From Bettongia penicillata ogilbyi (Eukaryota; Chordata; Mammalia; Diprotodontia; Potoroidae): DNA of 64,000 nucleotides. Of the stretch, positions 35,620 through 45,590 are shown piece by piece. Location of the stretch: NCBI GenBank assembly GCA_023548195.1, contig JAJHZJ010000579.1:2401346-2465345 (forward strand), read 5' to 3'. Both the position numbers and the translations under genes were made by a program. Every line of letters begins with the position of its first letter. Position 1 is the stretch's first letter. The notes under the pieces are model-generated. The model was not told the DNA's origin, did no database searches, and was given only the letters and a program-made list of their open reading frames with translations.

Positions 35620-36290
35620 ATAGATAAGCATAGTCAAGTAAAACAAACCCCCCATAATATGTAGGTGCAAAAATGTATGTCTCTTTCTTCACCTTCTGTC
35701 CTTCATCTCTTTGTCAGGATGTGGGTAACTTACTTCATTATAGTGTAGCACTAATACAATATTCACAGCACCTATGACTGCCATGAATATCCCAGCACAA
35801 TTCTGAATCAGTGAAATACAACAGACTCTCCACATGGAAGACAGAACCAAAACATTTTTCAGACACCACAAAGCCAAATCCATCATAGTAACAAAATATA
35901 CACAATAACAATTCAGAGGGCAACACCATCCCCAAGCCTTCCCCCTGCTAGGCTTTCCACAAACCAGCTCCCTTAAACAAAATCACAAGCCCTCTCACTC
36001 ATGCTAACCAGCTGCCTGCTTGCCTGTATCCTTCCTAACTCTGACTAGACACATGACTAACTTGTTCTTCACTTTACTCTGCCTCTTCCTGTTCCACCCT
36101 TCCTGCTCCACCCCTTCCTCAAATTCTTCCCACCAAAGACTTCATGTGACTCAGACTTATGTGACTCAGGCTTCCATGTGACCCAGGTGGGTCACATGGT
36201 TCTATTAATGAATGAGAAAGATCTTCCCATTTAAATTACCATCACATATTAGATCCTCCAGAGACGTGGTTGGTCATTGAATTCATCAAA
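35620..36290 (-). other. Unclassified repeat-like segment (possible LTR or LINE 3' end)
   Basis: On the minus strand the left part ends with 'tttgttttacttgactatgc', resembling a marsupial L1 3' terminus. The rest ('gttactatgatggatttggc', 'ttttggttctgtcttccatg') has an LTR-like repetitive texture. It also holds AP-1 and palindrome motifs at 36143-36199. Two minus ORFs of 65 codons at 35689-35935 overlap in different frames and are not credible genes. No matching second LTR was found in the window. Confidence 0.3.
36147..36199. promoter_or_regulatory. Two AP-1 motifs followed by a 12+2+12 palindrome
   Basis: TGACTCA occurs at 36147-36153 and 36162-36168, exactly 15 bases apart, each inside 'atgtgactcag'. 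Directly downstream, 'ccatgtgaccca' (36174-36185) and 'tgggtcacatgg' (36188-36199) are perfect reverse complements around 'gg'. The palindrome holds TGACCC/GGGTCA nuclear-receptor-like half-sites and TCACATG E-box-like flanks. Factor assignment is inference. Confidence 0.5.
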
Positions 36291-36299
36291 ACTCTTAAT

Positions 36300-38125
36300 T
36301 CTTTATGAGTTTTTTCTTTTTAATCTTTTGTCCTGATTCTGTTCCCTTCACAATGCATCAGTTCATACTACCCCAAATTCTCTGAAGTTGTCTCTTTTCT
36401 CATTTTTAATAACTTTCCTTTACATTCATATGTCATAATTAATTCAACCATTTGGCAGTTGATGGTTACCCTTTAATTCTAGTTCTTTTTTTCCCCCCTT
36501 TTAATTCCCCCTTCAGGAAGAGAAAGGTTGTTTTGCTTGTAGTTACTCCTTTTTTGAGAGTATTATTCTTACTTTTAACACCCCTTCCCTGCTTGTTTCT
36601 CTGTTGAGTTTAATATGTTTCCACACCAAACTCTTATGTGAGCATGTGTGTTTGTTCAACATTCTTTTGTGTTTCAGATAATGGTGAGATTCATCTGATA
36701 CTTAATCTCCTTACTCTTCCTCTTTATTTGTATATTCTTCTTTTATATCCTAATATGAGAAATAGCAAGTTCTACTGTCTTCTTTCTCCTTCCTACTCTA
36801 GTGTATTACTCTTACCATACCTTTTCTTTCAACTCTTAAAATCCTAGAATAGAACCAGAGAACAGATTTGGTGTGCAGAATGAGACATACTATTCACACA
36901 ACACATATATATTAGTGTATATATTTATACATGTATTTATATATATCTATATTATTTTATGTAATATATTTATATTACATACATATTTACATATATTAGA
37001 TTTAGTTGGTAGAATGAGGTATACTATATATGTGTATGTATCAAATGTCTCATTCTATACCCAAAGTCCATCATATCTGTGTAATGGATAGTATGTTTAT
37101 CATTGGTCCTCTGGAATCATGAAAAGTTATTGTATTGATCTTATGGTTCTTACAGCTTCAAAAGTTGTTTTTATAGTATTATGATTATTGCATAAATTGT
37201 TCTCCTGGTTCTGCTCCTTTCTTTCCTCTTCATTCTTTCCTCCACACCTTTTACTTCATTTTTATCTTTTGTTTCACTTCTTGTAGACATTCATGTAGTA
37301 AATTCTACTACATTCATCTAGTGGAAAATTCACTTTTTTTCTTTGAGTCATTACTTGCTCTTGTTATAGTTCCTCTCTCCTTTTGAGGGCTCTCTAGTTC
37401 TACAATAATTTTTATTTCTGGTTGGTTCTTTAAATTTCATTTACTCATCTTTAGTTCCTGAAATGGGTTTTTGTATCAGTGACACACACCACTCTACTTT
37501 TGGGTAGGGTGGTTGTCCCTACTTGGTTTTGCCTTATATTCCTTGGTCTCCTCTGTTGACTTCTACCTACTAGGCTTATTGCACCCTACCTCCTGGATTT
37601 CTGAGGTTCAGAATGTTATATCTTCAGGGACCTCTCTGGTACGTCTGGTCAAAATGGTAAGGACTTCAGAACCTCTGGATGCTTGGACTGTACAGGCCTT
37701 GATGCTCTGATTGTTCATCTTCTGGGGTTTTCCAGGTCCCTATCCTATATGTTTCTGATGACTCTGGGTTTTCTAACCTTCCTAGGACATTTAGGCTATG
37801 GTTACATTCTTTTGTCTCCAGGCTCAAAGCCCTGCAACCTAAACACGTCTCTGGTCTCTTTCTGGCTGTGCTGGGAGGGGTAGGGCTTGTTTTCCTGTGT
37901 TGGTTTCACTGGGAGCTCCCTTTCCTGTTGCTCTTGTGTGGCCTTCTGATTGAGTTTTAATGCAGTTCTGGGGTGAAAGAAGTGACTTACTGTAGTTACT
38001 AATTGGATTTCTTGATCATTATTTACTCTGGTGAGAATTTTGGGTTTTTGCTGGAGTAAATATGTAGGACATGGGCTGTCTGCCCACCGTTCAGAAAGCC
38101 ATCTTGGCTAGAAGTCCAAAGAGCA
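36300..38125 (-). mobile_element. Old HAL1-type (ORF1-only L1) element, antisense
   Basis: Same architecture as 20085-23060: antisense L1 3' UTR (about 36330-36480: 'cattcatatgtcataattaa', 'aaccatttggcagttgatgg'), then the ORF1 3' flank, an AT-rich expansion (36890-37060), an extra antisense L1 3'-UTR piece (37030-37225), ORF1 remnants (about 37230-37480), and a 5' UTR ending near 38120. The 5' terminus keeps 'gccatcttggc' (38098-38108), the reverse complement of the L1 start with its YY1-like core. No ORF2 is present. Confidence 0.55.
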
Positions 38126-38478
38126 TTTATTTCAAGCAATATTTGATATTCTGAAATTCTCCAAAATGGTAGTATTTTCAATGTGTCAAACATTATTTGA
38201 GCTGTTTATCTAATAACAAACATACATAGAATGTGTTAGAGATGATAGTGGTAGGGATGGCATATGCATTGAAAATATACTTAGTTATTTTTTTTTGTGG
38301 GAGTGGAGCTAACCATTTTTAAACATGCTTAAGCATTTGCACTCTGGTTCCTCATAAATTATTTTTTATGTGTGTCTTTAGTAATAAAGTACTAATCACC
38401 GTCTTGAGCTTGATACCAAAGAACTATATTGGCCATACCAGGGAAGATGTTCTCAGGAATCTTTAATGTACTAAAAAG
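38126..38478. other. Unassigned DNA
   Basis: AT-rich; nothing recognised. Confidence 0.4.
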
Positions 38479-38479
38479 C

Positions 38480-38735
38480 AGTGACTTAAGGGGCTGCTCA
38501 GTGGATAGAGTGCTGGGTCTGGAGTCAGGAAGATCATCTTCTTGAGTTTAAATCTGACCTCAGAAACTGACTAGCTGTGTGACTGGATAACTCACTTTAC
38601 CCTGTTTGCCTCAGTTTCCTCATCTGTAAAATGAGCTGAAGAAGGAAATGGCAAACCACTCCAGTATCTTTGCCAAATAAACCCCAAGTGGGGCAATACA
38701 GTTAGAACACAACTGAAAACAACTGGACTGAAAAA
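38480..38735 (+). mobile_element. Marsupial CORE-SINE (MAR1-like), full length
   Basis: 'ggctgctcagtggatagagt', 'ggtctggagtcaggaagatc', 'ttgcctcagtttcctcatct', 'ccagtatctttgccaaataa' and 'gttagaacacaactgaaaac'. Confidence 0.9.
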
Positions 38736-38774
38736 ATACTTAAGGTTCCATTCACAGAGAGACTTCCCTCAGAA

Positions 38775-38940
38775 ATATAGGGCTAAAAAGGCCCCTAGAG
38801 GTCAGCCACAGAAACTGTGGCATAGAGAGATAAAGTTATTTGCCCAGGGTCATAGAGGTAGTAAGTGTCAGAGTCAGAATTTGAACTTAGATCCTCTCAT
38901 TCCAAACTCCAGCACTCTTTCCACTGGACCATGTTGCATT
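38775..38940 (-). mobile_element. MIR, antisense
   Basis: 'gcccctagaggtcagccaca', 'gttatttgcccagggtcata' and 'cactctttccactggaccat'. Confidence 0.8.
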
Positions 38941-39240
38941 GTGAGTGTCAGGGGGTTGACTTATATGTTGAACTTGCATTCGTATCTCAATATTTTAAGG
39001 GCCTTTGTCCTTGTAGTATTGTAATGAGGTGTTTTTGGTTTTTTTGCTTGACCCTTTCAGGAGCAAGCTAAAAATTATAAATTAACAGCTAATATTTATG
39101 ACTTTCAAAAAAGCATCTTTTATAACTTGGCCATCGGATATTAGGCCCTGAAATTTTTAACAAATGTCTTTTAGCCAGCACACATGACTTATTAATAACA
39201 TGTCTAACAAATATCAATAAAAATTATGATTTAATTATTC
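38941..39240. other. Unassigned DNA
   Basis: AT-rich; nothing recognised. Confidence 0.4.
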
Positions 39241-39241
39241 C

Positions 39242-39485
39242 TAATAATAATTTGCTAATAAATGTCTGATATTTGTGGAGCATGTTAAAAATGCTTTAAT
39301 ATATTATCTTATTTGAGTCACATGACAATCCTATAATGAAGGCACTATAGACATCATTATCTCCATTTTATAGATAAAGAAATGGAGTATTTCAAGCATT
39401 CAGTGACTTCCCTGTGGTCACATGGCTCATAAGTGTCAACAAAAGGTTTTGAACCAAGGTCTGTCTCCAAGTCCAAAACTCTAGT
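39242..39485 (-). mobile_element. MIR, antisense, full length
   Basis: 'catgacaatcctataatgaa', 'tctccattttatagataaag', 'gacttccctgtggtcacatg' and 'gttttgaaccaaggtctgt'. Confidence 0.8.
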
Positions 39486-39624
39486 AGAGGAGGGGAGGTA
39501 ATAAGTGTTTATTAAACTCTTGGTCTTAAACAGGCCTATTCAATGAATGACCATTGCCTCACCCTAATAGGGTCAATATGGAGTTATGGGATGCCTCAAT
39601 TGGAATGATTTCAGAAATCATCTA

Positions 39625-39845
39625 GATAAGAAATGTAAAAATTGTGGCCCATGTGACCCACACCATTCTCAAGTACAACCTGAACTAGATTAAAATATAG
39701 TTTATATCTGATTTTAATTTGTTTTGATGGATTAATAAAAAGGAAATACATAAGCATTTGTGGTTTTCTAAGTCAATATATGGCCTAAAGAGATCTTTAT
39801 GTATAATTTAGTGGCCCCTGTTTCTATTTAACTTTGATACCACTG
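39625..39845 (-). mobile_element. Non-autonomous hAT (Charlie-type), antisense
   Basis: Ends 'tttctatttaactttgatac' plus 'cactg', the reverse complement of the 'cagtggtgtc' start seen at 16224. The distal side reads 'gtggcccatgtgacccacac', 'cattctcaag' and 'gaactagattaaaat'. Same family as 16224-16430 in the opposite orientation; longer, with both halves present but a worn distal TIR. Confidence 0.65.
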
Positions 39846-39850
39846 CTCTG

Positions 39851-39893
39851 GATCAACTCTTTCTTTTATTTTATTATTATTGATCAACTCTTT
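39851..39893. repeat. 31-base direct duplication
   Basis: 'gatcaactcttt' at 39851-39862 and 39882-39893, separated by a TTTATT-rich stretch, between the hAT copy and the SINE tail. Confidence 0.8.
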
Positions 39894-39904
39894 TTTAAAA
39901 AAAA

Positions 39905-40018
39905 AGAATTGGAGAAGGAAATGTCAAACCGCTCTAGTATCTTTGCCAAGAAAACTCCAAATGGGGTCACAAAGAGTCAGACACAACTGAAACAACTAAA
40001 CTACAGTAACAACAAAGG
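39905..40018 (+). mobile_element. CORE-SINE 3' half, 5'-truncated
   Basis: 'gagaaggaaatgtcaaaccg', 'ctagtatctttgccaagaaa', 'aatggggtcacaaagagtca' and 'gacacaactgaaacaac'. Preceded by an A run (39897-39905). Confidence 0.85.
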
Positions 40019-40054
40019 AAGACTCCCTTCTACCATGTCTCTTTCTGTCAAGTG

Positions 40055-40245
40055 ATCATTCTATTGCTTTTTGGACATCTCCAGTGATGGAGAACTTAAA
40101 CTTTATGAAGCAATTCATTTTATTATTAGACTGTTCTAGTAGTTTTCCCTAATATTAAACTATTTTTTCCTTCCTAGAATTTTCACCTATTGGTTTTAAT
40201 TCTGTTAATTAGACTCACACAGGGTAAGGATGACTCAACCTTCTC
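40055..40245 (-). mobile_element. CR1/L3 fragment, antisense
   Basis: 'tttttggacatctccagtga', 'tggagaacttaaactttatg', 'ctgttctagtagttttccct' and 'cacctattggttttaattct' follow the antisense CR1/L3 order. Confidence 0.6.
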
Positions 40246-41054
40246 TCCCATAGTTTCTGTGTCTCTAACATTATACAATGAAAATCATCATGATTTAAAA
40301 TGAAGCCCTGCAAAATTCTCTGAATCATTAGAAACAGCTTCACTTATTTTCAGTAAGTGTTGAGTACATTTGGTTTTAGCCTGATTCTTTGAAAATTGAT
40401 GTCTCAAGTAGGTCACTTTAAGTTTTACCATTCAGGTAACCAGAAATCCTAGTCCTTGAACATTCTAGATAAATGGAAATCTACTTTTCTCTGAAAGATG
40501 GCCAACCTCAAAGGAACTAAAAGAAAGAGTAGTGACAGCAATTACTTTTGTCTTATCTTACCTGAATGAGAGTCTTTCTCTCCCCCTCAACATAGGTCAG
40601 TCAAACCCTTTGAAGGCCTTCCAGTAAAAAGATCAACCAGTGTAGTATTACTTTGTCTATCTGAATGATAAAATGCAAATGGTTATGAGTGTTTTTGGCC
40701 TCTTTGGTCTAGAGAAGTCATTAGCAGCTGGAATACAGACCATAAGGAAGAAGAGTTAGTAATAAGCAACTTCAACAAAAAGAACCTCACATGACTTCTA
40801 CTAGGTCCTCCAGATGTTTCCTCTTGCTTAGTCTGTTTAGTCTTATCTGGATTTGAGACCTTGCCAATTCCCATCCTCCCTTCCAACTGTGTCTTTCAGT
40901 CTGCTGAGGGCTAAGAGAATGGAGACAATATGTTGACAATAGAAATTAGGAAGGTTCCAAGCACCATTTGCTTATGCACATGAAAGCAGTAGTTTGTCCT
41001 GTTATCAAGTTTCTCAGAACATATTTTGGACACCGTATTGGCAAAGAATAGGAG

Positions 41055-41055
<1 letters not shown>
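40246..41055. other. No gene recognised
   Basis: Non-coding, no clear repeat. Confidence 0.4.
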
Positions 41056-41057
<2 letters not shown>

Positions 41058-41103
<46 letters not shown>

Positions 41104-41108
41104 TGTGT
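41058..41108. repeat. (TG)n microsatellite
   Basis: About 25 TG units with one TA interruption near 41096. It creates the His-Thr repeat in a minus ORF at 40911-41159. Confidence 0.98.
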
Positions 41109-41640
41109 TCCCATGAACAAATAGACTAATATATCCTCAGATAAAAAAAAGAATGACACATAGATGGGAGAATAATATTTATATTTAAACCAGATCTATA
41201 TTACTGTTTAATTTTTGTCCATTCTACTGAGGCTACTCTCTCCAGGCTTACCATTGATTGCTGTCTCTCTGTCTCCGTCTTAACACCTTTATAAAGTCCT
41301 CAAACTCCTTGATCTCCCTCCATGCAACATTTGACACTGTTGGCCAACTTTGCCCTTTTTTTTTTTTTAAATAGTGTTTCTTGCCCTGGATTATAAATAT
41401 AGAACCCCCTTCATCCCCCATCCCATATTGGGACATGGTGTTGAGGCATGCTTAATGGACATTCTAGTCAAGCTCTTGGAAACTTGAGGTGGAATTTCTT
41501 CTGCTTCTTGGAATGCATGGCAGAAGGCAAATTTTAGTTTAATCTTAGGAAAACCTTGAGGGCAAGTAGGTAAATCTAAAGGACAGAAGTGAGAATGAGT
41601 CATCAACACCTGTGGTTTTAGCCATGAGGTGACTAGTTAG
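41109..41640. other. No gene recognised
   Basis: Contains a T run at 41358-41369. Overlapping minus ORFs at 41248-41609 show no family resemblance. Confidence 0.4.
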
Positions 41641-42293
41641 CCACTGGGCTAGATGAGTTATTGGACTCTACTACTTTTCCTCTCACTTCTTGAATTAATT
41701 TCTTAGTCTCTTTTGCCTACTTCTCTTCGTTTTCTTATATATTAAATGGGGGAAACTTCCTACCACCTCCAGGCCCTATCCTATCCCTTTTCCTCTCTCT
41801 CTATTCTTGCTTTTGGAAATTCCAGCCATTACTTTGGTTTCAGTTACCCTTCTATCTGTATAAGAATCATCCTCAAATCTGTTTCTCCAGTCCCATTATC
41901 ATCCCATCTCTGATCTCCAATCCCATACTTTCCATTGTATTTTGAACATTTCCATATGGTTACCCTTTATGTTATCTCAAAGTTAACATGTCCAAAGCCT
42001 AACTTATTAATTCACCCTTGAAGATCTAAACGTTCTCCTAACTTCCTTATCTTTTTTAATGGCACTGAATCAACCAGGATTCCAACCTCAAAGTCATTCT
42101 AGAATCTTCTCTGTTTCTCACCTCCCAGATCCAATCAGCCACGAAGTGTTATGGAGTTCATCTTTGCTTTGTTTCTTATATACAACTCTTTCTTCTCCAC
42201 TCTATTGCTATTACCCTAGTTCAGTTACCCAACTGAACAACCTTCCAACTTAGTCCCCTACCTTCTTTCTTTTCACTCTTCCATCTATTCTTT
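41640..42293 (+). mobile_element. L2 LINE, sense, 5' portion (split by HAL1)
   Basis: Sense L2 ORF2 3' part, with 'aagttaacatgtccaaagcc' and 'ttctccagtcccattatcat', running to 'cttccatctattcttt'. It resumes at 44887 with 'ccatctattctttacattgt', so the two parts form one L2 interrupted by the HAL1. All frames are broken. Confidence 0.75.
42281..42293. repeat. Target-site duplication of the HAL1, left copy
   Basis: 'ccatctattcttt', repeated exactly at 44887-44899. Confidence 0.9.
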
Positions 42294-43248
42294 TTTAAAA
42301 AATTTATTTATTTTTAATTTTCAACATTCATTTCCACAAGATTTTGAGTACTAAATTTTCTCCCCATCTCTGCCCTCCTCCACACTAAGACTTTCTAATT
42401 ACTCCTTCCCTCAATCTTCCCTCCTTCTATCACAACCCCTCCCTTCCTTTATCCTCATCTTCTCTATTTCCTTGTAGGGCAAGATAGATTTCTATACCCC
42501 ATTACCTGTATACCTTATTTCTCAGTTGCATGTAAAAACAATTTTAAACATTCGTTTTTAAAACTTTGAGTTTCAACTTCTCTCCCTTCCTCCCTCTACC
42601 ACTCATCCCCACTGAGAAGGCAAGCAATTCAATATAGGTTATACATGTATAGTTGTGCAAAAGATTTCTGTAATAATCATGTTGCGAAAGACTAACTATA
42701 TTTCCCTACATCCTATCCTGCTCCCCCATTTATTCTGTTCTCTCTTTTGGCCTTGTCCCTCCCCAAAAGTGTTTACTTCTAATTACTCTCTCCTCCATTT
42801 GCCCTCCCTTCTGTCATCCTGTACCCCATTTATCCCCTTCTCCTCTACTTTCCTATAGTGTTAGATTTTTCATACCAAAATGAGTGTGTATGGTATTCCC
42901 TTCATAAGCCAAATGTGATGAGAGTAAGTTTCACTTTTCCCTCTCATCTCCCCATTTTCCCCTCCATTGAAAAAGCTTTTTCTTGCCTCTTTTATGAGAG
43001 ATGATTTACCCCATTCCATTTCTCCCTTTCTGCTTCCAATATATTCCTCTCTCACCCCTTAATTTTATTGTTGTAGATATCATCCCTTCCGATTCAACTC
43101 ACCCTGTTCCTATGTGTATATAATCCCTTCAACCACCCAAATACTGAGAGAAAAGTCTCAAGAGTTACAAATATTATCTTTCCATATAGGAATGTAAATA
43201 GTTCAACTGTAGTAAGTCCCTTATGATTTCTCATTCCTGTTTACCTTT

Positions 43249-44327
43249 TCATGCTTCTCTTGATTCTTGTGTTTGAAAGTCAGACTTTCTATTCAGCTCT
43301 AATTTTTTCATGAAGAAGGTTTGAAAGTCTTCTATTTCATTGAAGGACCATTTTTCCCCCTGAAGTATTATACTCAGTTTTGCTGGGTAGGTGATTCTTG
43401 GTTTTAATCCTAGTTCCTTTGACTTCTGGAATATTATGTTCCAAGCCCTTTGATCCCTTTATATAGAAGCTGCTATTCTGTTATCCTGATTGTATTTCCA
43501 CAATACTTGAATTGTTTCTTTCTGGCTGCTTGCAATATTTTCTCCTTGAGCTGGGAACTCTGAAATCTGGCTACAATATTCCTAGGAGTTTTTCTTTTCA
43601 GATCTCTTTCAGGAGGTGATTGGTGGATACTTTCAATATATATTTTACCCTCTGGTTCTAGAATATCAGGGCAGTTTTCCTTGATAATTTCATGAAAGAT
43701 GATGTCCAGGTTCTTTTTTTGATCATGGCTTTCAGGTAGTCCCATAATTTTTAATTGTCTCTCCTGGATCTGTTTTCCAGGTCAGTTGTTTTTCCAATGA
43801 GATATTTCACGTTGTCTGCTATTTTTTTATTCCTTTGGTTTTGCTTTTATAATTTCTTGATTTTTCATAAAGTCATTATCTTCCATCTCCTCCATTCTAA
43901 TCTTTAAGGAATTATTTTCTTCAGTGAGTTTTTGAATCTCCTTTTCCATCTGACCAATTCTGCTTTTTAGGGCATTCTTCTCCTCATTGGCTTTTTGGAT
44001 TTCTTTTGTCATTTGTGTTCATCTATTTTTTTAAAGTGTTATTTTCTTCAGCATTGTTTTGGATCTCCTTTAGCAAGTAGTTGACTTGTTTTTCATGATT
44101 TTCTTGCATCACTCTCATTTCTCTTCTGAATTTTTGCTCTTCTTCTCTTGATTTTCAAAATCCTTTTTGAACTCTTCCATGGCCTGAGACCAATTCATGT
44201 TTTTCTCAGAGGCTTTGGATGGAGGAGCTTTGACTATGTTTTCTTCTTGCATGCTTTGGTCTTCCTTGTCACCAAAGTAAGATTCTATAGTCTGATTCTT
44301 TTTCACATTTCTTGCTCATTTCCCCAT
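43249..44327 (-). pseudogene. HAL1 ORF1 (RNA-binding chaperone), broken
   Basis: Open pieces on the minus strand (44306-44115, 44012-43827, 43745-43473, and 43470-43249) line up with L1 ORF1p. A start 'atggggaaa' at 44327 gives M-G-K as in other L1 ORF1s but meets TGA at codon 4. The N-terminal half is a Lys/Glu-rich coiled coil (heptads in 44012-43827, 'MEKEIQKLTEENNSLKIR'). The central RRM-like part has 'LPESHDQKKNLDIIFHEIIK' and 'TPRNIVARFQSSQLKEKIL'. The C-terminal domain has 'LKPRITYPAKLSIILQ' (about 43420-43375). The stop is TGA at 43249-43251. ORF1p binds L1 RNA as a trimer in the RNP; this copy cannot make it. Confidence 0.8.
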
Positions 44328-44869
44328 TTACTTGACTTTTGAGCTCTTTGTCACGGTAGTTCTCTACTTCCAGTGGGGGGGTGTACTGTCAGCTGCTTGA
44401 TACCCCCACAATCTGTGGGGCTAAGGCTCCAGAAACAGTGGCTGCAGCTGCCCCTGCTACTGCTGTGGATTCCTCTTCCCCTTCCCTTCTCAGCCACCCT
44501 GGGGCTGGGTCTGAATCCCTCCACTCTCTTACATTGTTCCCATAGTCTTTTCCCACTGACCTTCCAGTTTATCCTCAGTGTTTTGGGGTCTTGAAGTCTG
44601 GAAACCACCCCACGCACAAGAGATTCAGTCACCCCAAGGCCTGCTCAGGTCCTGTCTTTGTCAGCGGGGCCCACACTGGACTGTGCCTTGCCCCCAGCAT
44701 GGCACAATAGATACTCCTTGGCAACCTTCCAGGCTGTCTTGGGCTGGAGATTTGCTTCACTCTGTCATCCTGTGGGTTCTGCAGCTCCAGAATTTTTTTA
44801 GAGCCATTTTTCACAGGTATTTGGCTGGGTTTGGGGGCAGTGTTCTAGAAAGTGTGTGCTGTTACTTCT

Positions 44870-44879
44870 CCATCTTGGC
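44870..44879 (-). promoter_or_regulatory. YY1-type motif at the HAL1 5' end
   Basis: Minus strand GCCAAGATGG near the start of the element, equivalent in position to the YY1 site at the start of human L1 that guides transcription initiation. Last base deviates from the ideal CAAGATGGC core. Confidence 0.5.
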
Positions 44880-44886
44880 TCTGCCC

Positions 44887-45590
44887 CCATCTATTCTTTA
44901 CATTGTCGCCATAGTAATTTCTTTAATACATAGCCCTAATCATGTTACCATCTTATTCAGAGACCTCTAGTTACTCCCTATCACGCACCAAATAAAATGG
45001 AAACATCTTAGTTTGGGATTCAAAACCCTTGACAATCTACCTTCAGACTTATTCCTTTCTTCTCCTTTTTACACATTTCATGTTCTACTCTACATTTTTA
45101 CCCCCAACCTTTTCCCACTCCCTTCTACCTCCATACTTTTGAGCACACCATTTCTCATTGCCTGGGATGGATTACCTGCATATCACCCCTTCTTTGGAGT
45201 CTCCATGTCCATGTCAATGGAGACTTCTTCCTGCGGTTTGATGTGCTCTTTTCTAAGATCATGGACCTTTCAGAGATTCAGTTTCTTCTTCTGTAAGACC
45301 AGAAGGTTGTGCTCTAGAGCCTCTGAGGTCACTTCCTGCTGTTAATCCAGGTATGATCTATGTCTTCTATTAGACAAGTCTATAACACTTCTTCTATGTG
45401 TGTATAGCATATATATGTATTTGCATAGTAATGAAAATATCTATTATGTACATTTATACATGTGCATATAAATATATCATTCCTATTCACTTCTTGAGAG
45501 GAGATGCACACTGTTTCTCCTCTGCCTAGCAAGTTGCATAGCATACATAGGGAATTTAAGAAATGCTTGCTGAATTCAGTAGCTAAATCC
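44887..45590 (+). mobile_element. L2 LINE, sense, 3' portion
   Basis: Begins with the right target-site duplication (44887-44899). Then 'tacattgtcgccatagtaat', 'gcaccaaataaaatggaaac', 'gggattcaaaacccttgaca', 'ctcattgcctgggatggatt', and the 3' end 'tttaagaaatgcttgctgaa' near 45557. An AT-rich tract (45395-45480) is inserted before the end. Confidence 0.75.

Larger units (their letters stand above)
42294..44886 (-). mobile_element. HAL1 (half-L1) retrotransposon, complete, antisense
   Basis: About 2.6 kb bounded by a perfect 13-base duplication. Read on the minus strand it has: a 5' terminus 'gcagagccaagatggagaag' like the canonical L1 start, a GC-richer 5' UTR (about 44330-44886), a decayed ORF1 (about 44327-43249), then a 0.95-kb purine-rich 3' UTR (43248-42294) ending in T-rich (+) sequence. 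There is no trace of ORF2 between ORF1 and the 3' end, which is the defining HAL1 structure: such elements depend on L1 proteins in trans. It sits inside an L2. The sequence is far less decayed than the copies at 20 kb and 36 kb, so it is a comparatively late insertion. Confidence 0.8.

Noticed and set aside
35689..35935. Two overlapping 65-codon hydrophobic minus-strand frames
   Set aside because: Different frames of one repeat-like segment, no recognisable domain.
44351..44970. Open frames on both strands, 61-130 codons, in GC-richer sequence
   Set aside because: This is the 5' UTR of the HAL1 element; coding potential is composition-driven and the longest frame runs across the element boundary into L2.
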